A stretch of 64,000 nt of DNA. It comes from Nelumbo lutea (Eukaryota; Streptophyta; Magnoliopsida; Proteales; Nelumbonaceae). A program made the translations under genes and the position numbers. The notes under the pieces were generated by a model. The model saw only the letters and a program-made list of their open reading frames with translations. It was not told the origin of the DNA and made no database searches. This document shows positions 34,937 to 47,393 of this stretch, piece after piece. Location: NCBI GenBank assembly GCA_022828595.1, contig JAKGHH010000002.1, positions 86,024,076-86,088,075 of the forward strand. The letters are read 5' to 3'. The first letter of the stretch is position 1. Each line of letters starts with the position of its first letter.

Positions 34937-37900
34937 ATGGCAAATGGTCAATTCGCAAAGCTTTTAGATGATAACAAGCTTAAGGGCCCAAACTATGCCG
35001 ACTGGTATAGAAATCTTATGCTGGTCCTAACTTCTAAAAAGTTAGATAAGGTGGTAAAAAATCTTGCCCCAGAGCATCCAGGTGATAGGGCTTCTGAGGC
35101 CCGTAGGAGGGACAACCAAGATTGGGAGGATAAGAACTCTCTAGCCCACTGCTTTGTCATCGCCCCACTAGACAACTCAATACAGAGGCAGTTCGATCAA
35201 ATCGAACTAGCCAAGAACATATTGGATAGTCTAAAGACAATGTATGAAGAGCAGAACCGTTCTACTCGACAGAAGGTCCTGAAACTGTTCATGACCGCGC
35301 AGATGTCCAAGGGGCAGAAAGTTCATGACCATTGTCTTCGGATGATGGGCTACACTAACAAACTTGAAGCCCTTGGATCCAGGCTAGATCTTGGTATGCA
35401 AGTGGATGCCATCCTGAATTCTTTGCCCTCTTCCTTCAATGCGTTCACAATGAACTATAACGTGAATAAGCTGAATGTCAGCGTCCAGGAACTCAACAAT
35501 TTGTTGCAGAGGGCTGAGGATCTACTAAAGAAGGATGAGCCTATGGTTATGCTTGCTAAAGCTAACAAATCGGGCAAGAAAAAGAAGCCACAGAAGAAAA
35601 CTACCAAACCTATGAAGCAAAAGAAGAACAAGGCATCTGATGTCTGTCACTTCTACAAGCAGACCGGCCATTGGAAGAGGAACTATCTTACCTACCTGGA
35701 ATCTAAGAAAGGTCACGTCGAAACTTGTGTCATAGAAACTAATATGTTAGTTACTTCTATGTCCTGGTATGTTGACTCTGGGGCTTCAACTCATGTGTGT
35801 AACTCACTGCAGGGGTACAAAGTTAGTAGAAGATTGAGTAAAGGCGAAGTGACACTATTCTTGGGAAAGACTTCAAGTGTTGCAGCTCCAGCAATAGGAA
35901 CCGTAGAATTAGTTTTTAGAGGAGTGCTTGTACTTAAAGATTGTCTTTATGTACAGAACTTAAGAATAAATTTGATTTTTGTTTCTAAACTGTGTTGATG
36001 GATATACTGTTTATTTTAGTAATATGATTATTGTTAAACGGAATAACAAATTCATCGCATGCGGGGAACTGGAGAACGGTCTCTATGTTCTACATCCTTC
36101 TCTAGAAACTAACCTAACCAAAACTACATCAATCAAAAATCCCATGAAAAGAAATTGTGATACAGTAAATCCCACATGCCTCTGGCATTACCAACTTGGC
36201 CACATCGGTGTTGACCGAATCACAAGGCTGGTGAAGGATGGTCCTTTGGATTTTCTAATTGTAGAAGATCTTCCCACTTGTGAGCCTTGCCTTCAAGGTA
36301 AGATGACTAAGCGGCCATTTGACGGTAAGCTTGAAAGATCTGCAAGCACACTTGACCTAATATATATTGATGTATGTGGTCCCCTGAGTGTTAGGGCACG
36401 AAATCAACATGTGTATTTCATCACCTTTTCAGATGATTTTTCACAATATGGTTATGTGTACCAAATGTGACACAAGTCTGAGTCATTTGAAAAGTTCAAA
36501 GAGTTCAGACAGGAAGTCGATAAATAGCTAGGAATAGAAATCAAGGCCCTTCGATCAGATCGAGGTGGCGAGTATCTCTCTGACGAATTTAGGGACTACT
36601 TAAAGGTCAACGGGATAGTGTCACATTTAGCTCCTCCTGCTACACCTCAACTCAATGGTGTTTCAGAGAGGAGGAATAGGACCTTGTTGGACATGGTCCA
36701 GTCACTTCTCTTCCACTCAGAATTACCCACATCCTTTTGGGGATATGCATTAGAGACTGCTATCTACGTACTGAATCAGGTTCCAACCAAATCGGTTCCA
36801 AAGACTCCATATGAACTATGGACTAGAAGGAAGCCAAGTGTAAGACACTTAAAGATTTGGGGTTGTCCTGCACACATTAAAAGAATAAGTGTGGACAAGT
36901 TTGAATCCAAAACCAGTTGTTGCCTATTTATAGGCTACCCAAAAGATTTAGTGGGTTATCTATTCTATGACCCAAGTGAGCAGAAAGTGTTCTGCAGTCG
37001 AAACGCCCAATTCTTAGAAACCGATTACATCCTAGACACCCATCATCAAGAAATAGTTCTTGATGAGGAGAGCTCAGGTGCAGTGGGAGATGTCCCACAA
37101 GCTCCAAATAGTGACCAACCTAGAAGATCTACTCGGGTATCCAGGCCACCAGTCCGATATGGTTATGACCAGGATAGTTACCTAGTGGAAGCCTTGACTA
37201 GTGAAGAGGATACCATAACTTACGCGGAAGCTATGTTAGACATAGATTCTCAGAAGTGGGTGGAGGCCATGAGAGCTAAGATGGACTCAATGGAGACCAA
37301 TGAGAGTTTGGACTCTAGTAGATCCGCCCTTCAGGGTAAAAGCAATTGGTTACAAATGGATCTACAAGAGGAAGAAGGGCCCCGATGACAGGATTGAGAC
37401 CTACAAAGCACATTTGGTGGTGAAAGGGTACACTCAGCAAGAAGGTATCGATTATGAGGAAACCTTTTCGCCCATGGCCATGCTCAAATCCATTAGGATC
37501 CTGCTAGTTGTAGCAGCATACCATGACTAAGAGATTTGGCAGATGGATGTCAAAACCGTGTTCCTGAATGGAGATCTTAATGAAGATATCTACATGCAGC
37601 AGCCACAAGGCTTCATTGCTGTTGGTCAGGAACACATGGTTTGTAAACTTAATAGATCCATATATGGACTTAAGCAGGCTTCTAGGAGTTGGAACATCCG
37701 TTTTGATTCTACTGTCAAAATGTTTGACTTTGTGCAGAATCCGGATGAGTCCTATGTTTACAAGAAATCCAGTGGGGATAAGATCACCCTTTTGGTATTG
37801 TACGTGGACTCATTGGGAATGATGTAGGAATGTTGACTTCGATCAAGGTATGGCTATCACAGCAGTTCTCCATGAAAGATCTTGGAGAAGCTTCATATAT

Positions 37901-38777
37901 ACTAGGTCTTCAACTCTATAGAGATAGATCGAAATGGATAATTGGATTATCCCAGGCTGCTTACATAGACAAAATTGTCAAAAGATACAACATGGAGAAC
38001 TGCAAGAAAGGAAATGTTCCTTTCAGGCATGGAGTCACTCTCTCCAAGAAGATGTCTCCCAAGAATTCTGAGGAGGTTGAGGGCATGAGAGATGTTCCCT
38101 ATGCCTCAGCTGTAGGGAGCATCATGTATGCCATGTTGTGCACTCGCCCGGACATAGCTTAGGTGGTGAGTGTAGTAAGCAGATTCCATGTCAACCTAGG
38201 GCAGGAGCATTGGACTGCTGTAAAGAACATACTTAAATACCTTCGAAGGACAAAAGAGTTTTGTCTGGTATTCGATGGTAGTTCACTACAAGTTCTAGGG
38301 TATACCGATGCCGATTTCCAGTCGGATCCAGATGATAGAAAGTCTAAATCTGGGTATATTTTCACGATAGGATCGTGTGTTGTTTGCTGGAAAAGCAGTA
38401 AACAGGGGTCCACTGCAGACTCCACAACCGAGGTCGAGTACATTGCCGCAAGTGAAGCTGCCAAGGAAGTCGTGTGGATGAAAAAATTCATACACGAATT
38501 GGGAGTGATTCTGTCCAGCACATCACCCATCCCATTGTTGTCTGACAACAATGGAGTGATCGCCCAGGCTAAAGAGCCTCGGGCTCACTCAAAGTCAAAG
38601 CACATCGAGAGGAAGTACCATGTACCACGGGAGATCGTTGGTAGAGGGGACATCCTAATTCAGAAGGTAGCATCAGCGGATAATGTGGCAAACCCATTGA
38701 CTAAGTCACTGACACAAAAGGTGTTTGAGAAACACGTGGAAAGTATGGGACTCCAGCTTGTACCGGATTGGACCTAA
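34937..38777 (+). pseudogene. gag-pol: Element B gag-pol polyprotein, degraded
   Basis: It starts at MANGQFAKLLDDNKL (34937) and ends LVPDWT with TAA at 38775-38777. Gag and protease form one open frame to 35998. The zinc knuckle has lost two Cys (CHFY...NY); the protease DSGAS at 35774-35788 is intact. A frameshift at about 35990, a stop at 36468 and a stop at 36526 interrupt integrase, which keeps [19 protein letters not shown] and SERRNR. A frameshift at about 37300 and a stop at 37528 break RT. A 10-bp deletion at about 37810 destroys YVDD (now YVDS) and shifts frame. RNase H (about 38163-38777) has only one stop just before it and keeps YTDADF, TEVEY, SDNNG and HIERKYH. Confidence 0.92.
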
Positions 38778-38780
38778 ATG

Positions 38781-38791
38781 CAAGTGGGAGC
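38781..38791 (+). other. Polypurine tract of B
   Basis: CAAGTGGGAGC directly before the LTR start. Confidence 0.85.
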
Positions 38792-39418
38792 TGTTCGACA
38801 ATTTTGTATGCCCTTAGATTCAATCCAATTTGATGTACTTTTTGACATTTAGTGTAAATAAATAAAGTACATGTTTGATTCAAGTTGTTTGGTATATTTC
38901 TATGCAAGACACTAAAACTGGACACTTATACAGACTCGTGTTAGTTTAAAATGTTCACAGCCATTGGATAAGTCTGGGGAGGTTTATCCTGCCAAGGCTG
39001 ATACTGATGTGCCACCAAGTGTTGGGATGGCTTGTCTCGGCCACCAGGGTAAGACCCAAGGCACATGCAGTATGGGATTGTTTGAATCCTTGAACCAGAC
39101 CAGATTTCCAGTATTGCCCTAGATCTTGGAGACAGATAGGCAAAACTGGAAAGTTACTCCTGACCCCTGGACTCGATTATGACACTTCACTAGGTATCGG
39201 ATCGGGCTGTCTTTGATATGTCAATCAGTGAGATCCTTAGCGTGGGTCAAAACTAGGATATGTTGGGGCAGTCTGAGAATTCACCTAAGTGAGTGATCAT
39301 AGTTATAGGATCAGCCCCTTTGTCGGACAATGGTAATGATCGAGAGTGCAATCTCTCTTATGGAAACCAAACTGCCGGCAGTTGATTTCAATCATTGGAA
39401 TTTTGTTTTGCAAAATTA

Positions 39419-39480
<62 letters not shown>

Positions 39481-40214
39481 ATGGTTTCAAAAGATTTGCA
39501 GAAGGTTTTAAATCTTGGAATCCATGTGAGTAGAGAGTGCGGCACTGTTCCTTGCAGCCGAGGGAGAGGTCTTCTCTTGTCAGGTAATGCTTGATCATTA
39601 AGGGCTGAGAGGTTAAGTGTAAGACCATTTAGGATAATACCTGATGGGCTAATCTTGCACCTACCCACAGAGGAGAAAAACAATTCGAATATACCAAATT
39701 TTGAACCAAGCTTTTCCAAGGGAGAAGAAAGTCTTCTACAAACAGAGACTAGATCTCAGAACTCTAGAGAGAAGAAACTTGCAAGATCCGATCTTTATAG
39801 TAGAAAGAAGTCAAGAAATCAGTACTTGACATCAGTCTTGTAGAAAAGACTGAAAAGGATTCGGTGTTCAGAGTTTCCAGTGGGTTCTTGCAAAGGATCC
39901 AGTGTGTAGGATGCACCCTACTGGTTCCGTTCCATCCACAGCTGTGTCATCTTCAGTAGGGGCGGATCTTGGTGTCTTCTTTGGGCGTGAACACCAACTT
40001 TGGGAGATACTGTTTCTCCGGATCAGGTATAATCCTCCCTTTTTCTTTTTGATTCAGATCTGGTTCGATTATGGTTCAAGTATAATCCTTAAATATTGTA
40101 TTCTAAATTTAGGGAATATGATTCCCAGTTGGGAGAAGGTAGGAAATTTTGAAATTCACCCACCCATTCCACACCCTTCATGGCGTCCATTCGATGGATG
40201 CTACCATTCTTTTA
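38792..40214 (+). repeat. 3' LTR of B
   Basis: A 1423-bp LTR starting TGTTCGACAATT. Compared with the B-derived part of the middle LTR it lacks about 0.5 kb at 39670 and about 60 bp near 39777. It contains a TA/GT microsatellite at 39420-39476. It ends CCATTCTTTTA; the usual terminal CA is mutated. Confidence 0.85.
39420..39476. repeat. (TA)n(GT)n microsatellite
   Basis: About 19 bp of TA repeat followed by about 38 bp of GT repeat, inside the 3' LTR of B. The LTRs of other copies have only short TATATA runs at this place. Confidence 0.95.
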
Positions 40215-40418
40215 GAAAGAAGGCCAAAGGAAAGATGTTTAGAAATGCAATGTGTAGTACACTTTCCTTTACCTTTTATTATGGAAATAGGGTCATCAAG
40301 TTCTGGGAAGGGAGCCTACAAGGGTGTGACCTTAGTACTTGTTGACTCTTCAACAACGGGAACCATATGAGGCTCATGTGGTGTATAGGAAACAAACTAC
40401 TCGTTCCTAGTCTTTTAT
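40215..40418. other. Unassigned flank
   Basis: About 200 bp between the LTR of B and the gypsy LTR-like region. No gene or known repeat recognised. Confidence 0.4.
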
Positions 40419-41354
40419 TGTTGGTACCATCTGTGAGTAGAAAGAGGGAGAGGAGACAATGGAGGAGAAACAAAAATAGTGAAGGGACCTGGAGATGATT
40501 GTTCCCTCCAAGACTCAGCAGAAGAAGACTCAAGTAAAGAAGGCTCAACGGGAACAAGAAGGGGGAGTGCAAACTATGAGTCTAGTGATTAGGCTACATA
40601 TGGAGGTCTCCTTAAAGGACAAAGGAAGACCGAGTGCAGGAGGTAGGCTAAAGGCTAAGGAAAATGGGACAATAGAATGATGATCCTTCATTATGAGTTG
40701 GACCCCTATTTATAGGGAGAGATCCTGATGTCTCAAAAGGAAGGAACCAAAAGTGTTCAATTCCCACTAGGAAAGGGAATCTTGGATTTGGTGTCAGTTA
40801 ACAGGGAACACTGCTAGGGTTTCGCCATGTGTCTTATGAAATATCTTAGGGATGAATTTTCCTTTCATATAAGGATTCTCATAATACACGTGTGCTACTT
40901 CTTTTTGTGACCCTTTTAAAGAAATGTGGCATGGGTGACGTCACTCTTTGGCTTACGCATCCTTGTATGGCCCACACAAAGTCACGTCGTGTGCACCATT
41001 AATGATGCACATGCTCCTTTTATTTGCTTGCATTTCGCAATTAGTTTACACTCATCACAATTATATGATGGATTTATGCTCATTGCAACCTGTTTTGGGT
41101 CATGAGTTCCTCACAAATATATGTTGGGTTATGAACTCATCGCAATCATATATGTTGTACATGTTTAGAACCTTTTGTACTCTGATGATCTAAGTGACCA
41201 CCATGTACCTTCATGCTTTGGGAGTTTGTGATAGAGTGATGGGGATGAGGGTTGATCCTGATTCTTTCACATTAGGTCTGGTGATCATTCCTATTATCGA
41301 TGGAATGCAGTGTGGACTTTGTGTGTATAAAATTTTAATTTGGGTGGTCTATTA
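40419..41354 (-). repeat. Possible gypsy LTR (promoter-rich non-coding block)
   Basis: The block lies downstream of the minus-strand RT fragment and after a purine run on that strand (AGCAGGGGGCTAA, 41364-41352). It has a minus-strand TATAAATA at 40714-40707 and promoter-type motifs upstream of it, so a 3' LTR is plausible. The LTR start reads TA, not TG, and no second copy is available. At its left edge the plus-strand text TTGGTACCATCTGTGAG (from 40420) differs from the gypsy primer-binding site TTGGCGCCGTCTGTGGG only by transitions, which would suit an element on the other strand. Orientation is therefore not settled. Confidence 0.35.
40887..40943. promoter_or_regulatory. G-box and TGACGTCA motifs
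   Basis: CACGTG at 40887-40892 and TGACGTCA at 40936-40943, both palindromic core sites for plant bZIP (and for the G-box bHLH) proteins. They sit about 170-230 nt upstream of the minus-strand TATA box at 40707-40714. Confidence 0.4.
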
Positions 41355-41364
41355 GCCCCCTGCT

Positions 41365-42690
41365 ACTTGGTAAGTGGGAGCTTATCAATAGGCATTCTTG
41401 CATCTGATTCAATGGTGTTATTTCTGCTTAGCTAAGAATCGAAGGCGATGTACACCTTGAACTCTTGGACACTCTTAGGTGGTGACATAGTTGGGGCTTT
41501 GGCTAGTCTTTTTCAACTAGTTGAAGGCATTCTATTGCTCAGTTGACCACTTATACTCTATTAGACTTCTTGGTTAGTTTCAGCAGTGGCGTCGCTGCAT
41601 GTGCTAGGCCAGGGATGAACCTTCTAAGGTAAGAGACTTTTCCTAGGAAGGTCTTTAGTTGAGACTTACTATTGGGAGGGGGAATGTCTAGGACTCTTTT
41701 AACCTTAACCTCATCTGGATGAATCCCAGTATGATCTACTCTATAACCAAGGGACTTATCAAACTGTACTCTGAATGCTCATTTCAAAGGGTTGAGTCTT
41801 AGGTTGAATGTTTTGCATCTATCAAATACTTTCCTAGGAACTTCAAAATGATCTTCCCTCTTCTTTGCCTTGACCACTATGTCATCTACATAGCACTCTA
41901 TCTCCTTGTGCATCATGTCATGGAAAACATTCATCTTCGCTCTCTAATGCATGGCTCTGGCATTCTTTTGGCCAAAAGGCATCATCTTGTAATATAAGTT
42001 TCCTATTGGCATCCAAAAGGCTGTGTGTGGTGCATCTACAGGATCCATGAAAATCTGATTGTATCCACTGTAGGCATCTAAGAAGGAGAAAATTTGGTTT
42101 CCCGTCATTGAGTCTATTAGGATATCCATGTTTAGCAGAAGGAACAAATCTTTGGGGAAGGCTCTGTTCAAATCTCTGAAATCGACACAACACTTGAGCT
42201 GTCCATTCTTCTTTTTAACTGGAACCACGTTAGCTAACTACTATGGATGTGCGATGGGTTTGATGAATCCTACTTTTAGAAGTCGTTCAACCTCTTCCTT
42301 GATTTTTTAGAGTTATTTCCATCTTGAAGATCCTCTATGGTTGTTTCACTGGTTTGAATTTTGGATCTATGCACAAGGAATGTTTGACATCTTGGAACTC
42401 TGTGAAAGAAAACATAGATCAGTCTTACTTCTATCAAAAGCCTAACATGTGTGATAAGGAAAGGTTTCTTTTACCTTTCAATAGGTCAAGTAACTTATGT
42501 TTGTCCTTGGATCCTAGCTTGGTAGAAATGTATAGTGGCCTTTTCTCTACTGCTTCTGTGGACATGTTTATTTCTTCTAACGGTTCTTCCACCACACCGA
42601 TGGAGTTTTGCATATGCTTAGGAGGTGCATGGACCTCATCATAATACTATACAGTCTCTTCCTTTTGTCCCTGTTATTATGGGTAGATTT
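41365..42690 (-). pseudogene. Tat-like gypsy reverse transcriptase fragment
   Basis: On the minus strand the protease-RT linker reads EEPLEEINMSTEAVEKRPLY (about 42600-42530). The RT domain follows with VVPVKKKNGQL, CVDFRDLNRAFPKD, FSFLDAYSGYNQI and MPFGQKNA (42230-41950), then CYVDDI at 41896-41879 and thumb text LRRFIPGLAHAATPLLKL (about 41630-41580). Stops and frame changes occur (for example after RAMH at 41947). The wording matches RTs of the Tat/Ogre side of Ty3/gypsy. RNase H and integrase are absent: the sequence runs within about 100 bp from the RT thumb into a purine run and LTR-like DNA. Confidence 0.8.
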
Positions 42691-43120
42691 TAGTATCCTT
42701 GACTCCATTTTTAACTTACATAATTTTTCAGTGTGTCGTACCTTTGATTCTGGTGAACTTTGTTTGGATTGTTCAATGTCCTTCTGCGACGAGATCATTT
42801 TGGTATGTTACTCGCAATGAGCGCATTTTGGTATATACATATTGGAGAGTGCAATAACCATTTACATTCAGAGTGCATGCGTACAATGATGGAGGTATAT
42901 GAGTATTATATGCACAGTTCAAGTGATGAGTATATGGAAATTTTATTTCAATAAAGGATGCATGTACAGTGGTTGACTTCAACTTGATGATCACAATATA
43001 GCAAATTTTTTATGATGTATATATGATAAATATCAAGAATATTGGTTATTTCAATTTTAAAGAAGTCAATATAGCCTACAGTGATCATTTTAGGATATGT
43101 AACAAACATTAATCATAAAG
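42691..43120. other. Non-coding gap between protease and RT pieces
   Basis: AT-rich text of about 430 bp with no domain recognised on either strand. It is probably decayed spacer of the gypsy element or inserted sequence. Confidence 0.4.
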
Positions 43121-43710
43121 TCATACCTCTAGGAAGGCTTTCTTTGTTTCTAGTGAATCACCACCCTCGTACTCCTCTACGATGGTGTAATAGCTCTTCT
43201 CATCATCGTCGGTCACTCTTACGCACCTCCTCCTCTTCTTCCTCTCTAGTGCAGTAAGGGGTTCACTCGTAGGGTTTGGTAGTTGCATGCCTTCTACCTT
43301 GGCTACCCTTGTCCCACTCTCATCGGCCAGTTCAGTGTAGTAGATCGCATTCTGTAGATGAACCTCTAATTTATTAAAAAGGGACACAAGTGTCGGGATC
43401 CTTACCACACGTCCCCTGTGTTTTGCCTTAATGCATTGGTGGTATGTCGAAGGGACTAAGGCCAACTTGTGTTACAACAGATGTCCTAGCAGGGCATGGT
43501 ATACAATCCTCCATAAGATCACCTAGAATTCTTGGGTGATGGTGAACGATCCAATTGCAACAGGTAGCTTAATGGATCCTTCCATGATGGATGTGTTTCC
43601 ATTGAAGTCCGTCACTTCCATGGGTGGACGAATACAATCCTCCCTTGACTGTCTCCTTTTGGATGCTCATAAACTTCAAGGTGTTGATGAATATCAGAGT
43701 CAAGGAGTTG
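43121..43710 (-). pseudogene. Tat-like gypsy protease fragment
   Basis: On the minus strand the order is a degraded retropepsin N-terminal part (SLTLIFINTLKFMSI, about 43705-43660), VTDFNGNTSIMEGSIKLPVA (about 43625-43565), VILWRIVYHALLGH (about 43525-43480) and VPSTYHQCIKAKHRGRVVRI (about 43460-43400), followed by a basic KKRRRCVRV segment. The order 'strand, LLGR-type motif, VPSTxHQ' is that of Tat/Ogre proteases. The active-site Asp is not visible because the LTR of element C begins at 43716. Several frames are needed, so it is a remnant. Confidence 0.65.
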
Positions 43711-43715
43711 CCTAG

Positions 43716-45620
43716 TGTTAGACAGTTTTGTATGCCCTTAGCTCCAATCAGTTTTGATGTACTTTTGACATTTAGTGTAAATGAATAAAGTGCATGTTTG
43801 ATTCATGTTTTGTGGTATGTTTCTGTGTAAGACCCTTAAACTGGACACTTAATAAGACTCGTGTTAGTTTAGAATGTTCACAACCATTGGATAGGTTTGG
43901 GGAGATTTATCCTACCAAGGTTGACACTGGTGTGCTGCCAATTGTTGGGGTGGCCTATCTCAGCGGCCAGGGTGAGACCCAACGCACATGCAGCGTAGGA
44001 TTACATGAATCTTTGAACCAGACCAGATTTCCAGTATTGCCCTAGACCTTGGAGATTGATGGGCAAAACTAGAAATTTACACCTGACCCCTAGACTCGAT
44101 TATGATACTGCACTAGGTGTCAGATTGGGCTGTCTTTGATATGCCAATTAGTGAGATCCTTAGCGGGGGTCAAAACATGGGTATGTTGGGACAGTCTGAG
44201 AATTCATCTGAGTGGGTGATCATAGTGATAGGATCAGCCCATTTGTCAGACAAAGGTAATGATCGGGGATGCACTCTATCTGATGGAAACCAAACTACCA
44301 GCAGTTGATTTCAATCGTTGGAATTTTTTTTTGAAAAAATTATATATAAGATATATAGATATATATGGTTTCAAAATGTTTGCAAATGGTTTTAATTCCC
44401 AGGATCCATATGAGCAGAGAGTGCAACACTGTTCCTTGTAGCCGAGGGAGAGGTCCTCTCTTGTCAGGCAGTGTTTGATCATTATGAGCTGAGAGGTTGA
44501 GTGTATGGCCATTTAGATTTATACCTGATGGGATAATCTTGCATCTGCCCACAGCCCCTAGGTTTTTATAAGATGGCTTGACCCAAGGACCACTTAGTGT
44601 AAGTTTGGGCCCATAGAGTCCATGTGATGGGCTCAAGGAGTTCACTGGGCTTTCCAGTGAATTTGGCTAGGTCTTGTTACAGAGGTTGGGTTGAACCCAT
44701 GTAACTAATGTGTAGATCAATGCTTGGGTCCTACACCATACAAAGAAGCCCAACTGGGCAGCAATTTGGAAGCCTATTGAGCACTTAAAACATATTGGGC
44801 CTAAAGCCCATTTCGATTTGGGCTGATTTGATCAGTCACTTAAAGGGGTGGATCTGAGATTATGTCAAGCCAAAAGGATTGGGTCTTGACCCCATCCACT
44901 CATGGAGACCAAATTCAAATTAGGATTTGAATCTGGTAACCTCCTAATAAGATCAGGAGTGGACAGATCTAATCTGTCGATAGGATTAAGAAGACTCCTT
45001 ATCCAAAAACAGATTTGGATTAGAATAACTCCTAATGAGATTAGGAGGTTTCTTAATCACAAAGAAAAGAGGAGAAACCCTAACTTGAATTACAAGAATT
45101 TGAACCCTAAGAGATTTTCGCAGAACACTCTGCAACTTGAGATAGGATCTTAGAAACCCTAGAGAAGAAAACTGCAATTCGCCATCTTCTTATCTAGCCT
45201 TCTCCTCTAGTAGCCGTCGCCATCTACTGCCAGTTCGAGTTCTCTATGAAGGAAGATCAAGAAAAGTTCTTGATTTTGTGTGGTGCTCTCTGCTTCCATC
45301 AAGTTCTTCAGAAGAACCTAGTTCGTGGGACGAACACTGCTGGTTCTGCTCCATCATCGTTGTGTCATCTTCAGTGGGAGCAGTTCTTGGGATTTTCTTT
45401 GGGCGTGAACACCAACGTTGGGAGATATTACTTCTCTGGATCAGGTATATCCCTTCCCTTCTCTTTTGGTTCATAATTGGTTTGGTTTTGATTCAAGATA
45501 AATCCTGGAAATTTAGGGAATATGATTCCCAGTTGGAAGAATGGCAAGAAATTTTTGAAATTCTCCCACCCATTCCGCAACATTTTTGGCATCCATATGA
45601 TGGATCTTACCATTCTTTCA
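43716..45620 (+). repeat. 5' LTR of element C
   Basis: A 1905-bp LTR from TGTTAGACAG to CATTCTTTCA, followed by the primer-binding site. Confidence 0.9.
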
Positions 45621-45621
45621 G

Positions 45622-45633
45622 TGGTATCAGAGC
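45622..45633 (+). other. Primer-binding site of C
   Basis: TGGTATCAGAGC, exact, one base after the LTR. Confidence 0.92.
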
Positions 45634-47393
45634 GACAGGTTCGAATCTTAAATCAAATAAAATCATATTTGAACATGGGCAAATGGGCAGAAGGTGTTCT
45701 ACCCGGATTTGCACGGATTGTTTTTATTTCTAAAAAATTTGTTTCTGGATGAGGGGCGATTAATCTGAAATTAATTTTATAAATCTGAAATTAATTTTGA
45801 ATTGTTCTTTATTTATTTCTTGTTTTATTGGGTTGTCCGTACCTAGAGATCAAGATGCAGATTCAGCACAAAATGTTTGTGCATTCTTTTTTTGCAGTTT
45901 CTATTCATTCGGTCTGTAAATAATTTTTTTTTCTAGACTGATTGTATAGGATTCAATCAAGTTGTAATTAATTAATAGAAATTAGGATATATATTTTTTA
46001 TTTCTTGATTGAAGATGTCGACGGCACTGGAGATTCGCAGATATGGCTATCGCAATCTGTGTTTTGTAGTTTATGAAACTGCAACCCTGCATTCTAACCT
46101 CTGTTTTGCAGGTGGATTTGGTATGAATAGTCCCATGTTTGATTTGTTATTGTCTATAATCATAATTATTAATTTCATATCTTTCTTGAATTGATTCTTG
46201 AATTGAAAATTGGTTTCGGACCATTCTGGACCAGATTGGACCAAAACTGTTTGGACCGAATCTAGGGTTCAAAGGAGATTGTTTTCAGTTCTGATTTCTC
46301 CCACTTTCAGGTCTGAAACCAATGTTTAATTGCAAGAATTAATTCAACCCAACCTGTGAAGCCTAGTTTTAAAGAGTTAAAACTGCAAAAGCCTATTTTT
46401 GTGTGAAAGCTATACGGGCTAAACTGCTAACTGCTATTCAGCCCATATACCTAGATAATGTTAATATTATGGACTTTTAATGGGCTTGTTAATGGGCTTT
46501 ACAGTGATTGATTGATTGGATCAATTCTTCCCATGTCATGTGATGTATGGATGTTTGATGTGCTGCGACCATGGGCCATAAGCACTTAGTCCATGATGAT
46601 ACGATAGTGGCTCTTGCGCACACCATGGCTGAATACACATCATTGCCATGGTGTCCCTTACGGTCATTGGATGACCCCTCCCTTCATGGTGGGCCCCACA
46701 ACCCTGAAAGTGGTCACGTGCGGAAACCCTAGCCAAATTGGGCCACCAAAAATCTGACTTTATAAAAGTCAGTGGGAGCCACTTTGGTTTGACCTAAATT
46801 AACTAGGGCATAAATTTTGTTTCCTCCAGCAATATGAGTGCATGTGATAGGGAGATTCATGTGATGAACTCTCTAAAGGCCTTCTGTCATTAGTACGGTG
46901 ATGGGTCCTTCAATAATGAGGAAACGCACCATAAAATTCGGTTATCCATTTGCTGTTGGATTTGTCAGTGTTTCATAAGATGATAGAGGCGTCATAGACC
47001 GATGTGGGAGGGGCTTCACCAGAAAATGGGAACTCTCTCATGGTACCTTGGCGTAACCTAAATATGATGGGTGAGCACTCACTGGACAGAAAGGTTTACC
47101 CTAAAATGGCTATGAACCTTGTCTGAAAGAGGCCAAAGGGAAAACTCATAGGATGAGTGGATGTAATCCTTCACAGAAAGGTGGTGGGGTTATGCAGCTG
47201 AAACAGTTGGCTCCATGCACCCTATGTGATTTACCACATTTTCAGAGACATTTCGCTATCTTCGTCACTGAGATGGGAGGGAAATCTTAGAGATCAACAA
47301 ATGGAAATGGAATATAGATTAAAGGCCATATCTATGTAAGTAACATGAATCAAACTAAGGTTGTGGACTAACGTTTTGTTGTTTTACCAGAAA
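45634..47393 (+). other. Untranslated leader of C
   Basis: About 1.76 kb, homologous to the other leaders, with GTGAGCACTCACTGGACAG at 47071-47089. No coding sequence seen. Confidence 0.7.

Larger units (their letters stand above)
31891..40214 (+). mobile_element. Copia element B
   Basis: A plus-strand copia element with a truncated 5' LTR (chimeric), exact primer-binding site, leader, broken gag-pol, polypurine tract and a 3' LTR with internal deletions. Together with A it forms LTR-A-LTR-B-LTR. Its coding region is the best preserved of the plus-strand copies. Confidence 0.9.

Noticed and set aside
39420..39476. Telomere-like or satellite repeat
   Set aside because: It is a plain TA/GT dinucleotide run; the plant telomere unit TTTAGGG is absent.
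40495..40680. Small Lys/Gln-rich plus-strand ORF as a gypsy gag start
   Set aside because: Only 61 codons, no Gag motif, and the strand of the surrounding element is uncertain.
42324..42954. Several plus-strand ORFs of 60-106 codons
   Set aside because: They overlap the minus-strand RT fragment or lie in AT-rich DNA, and show no domain motifs.
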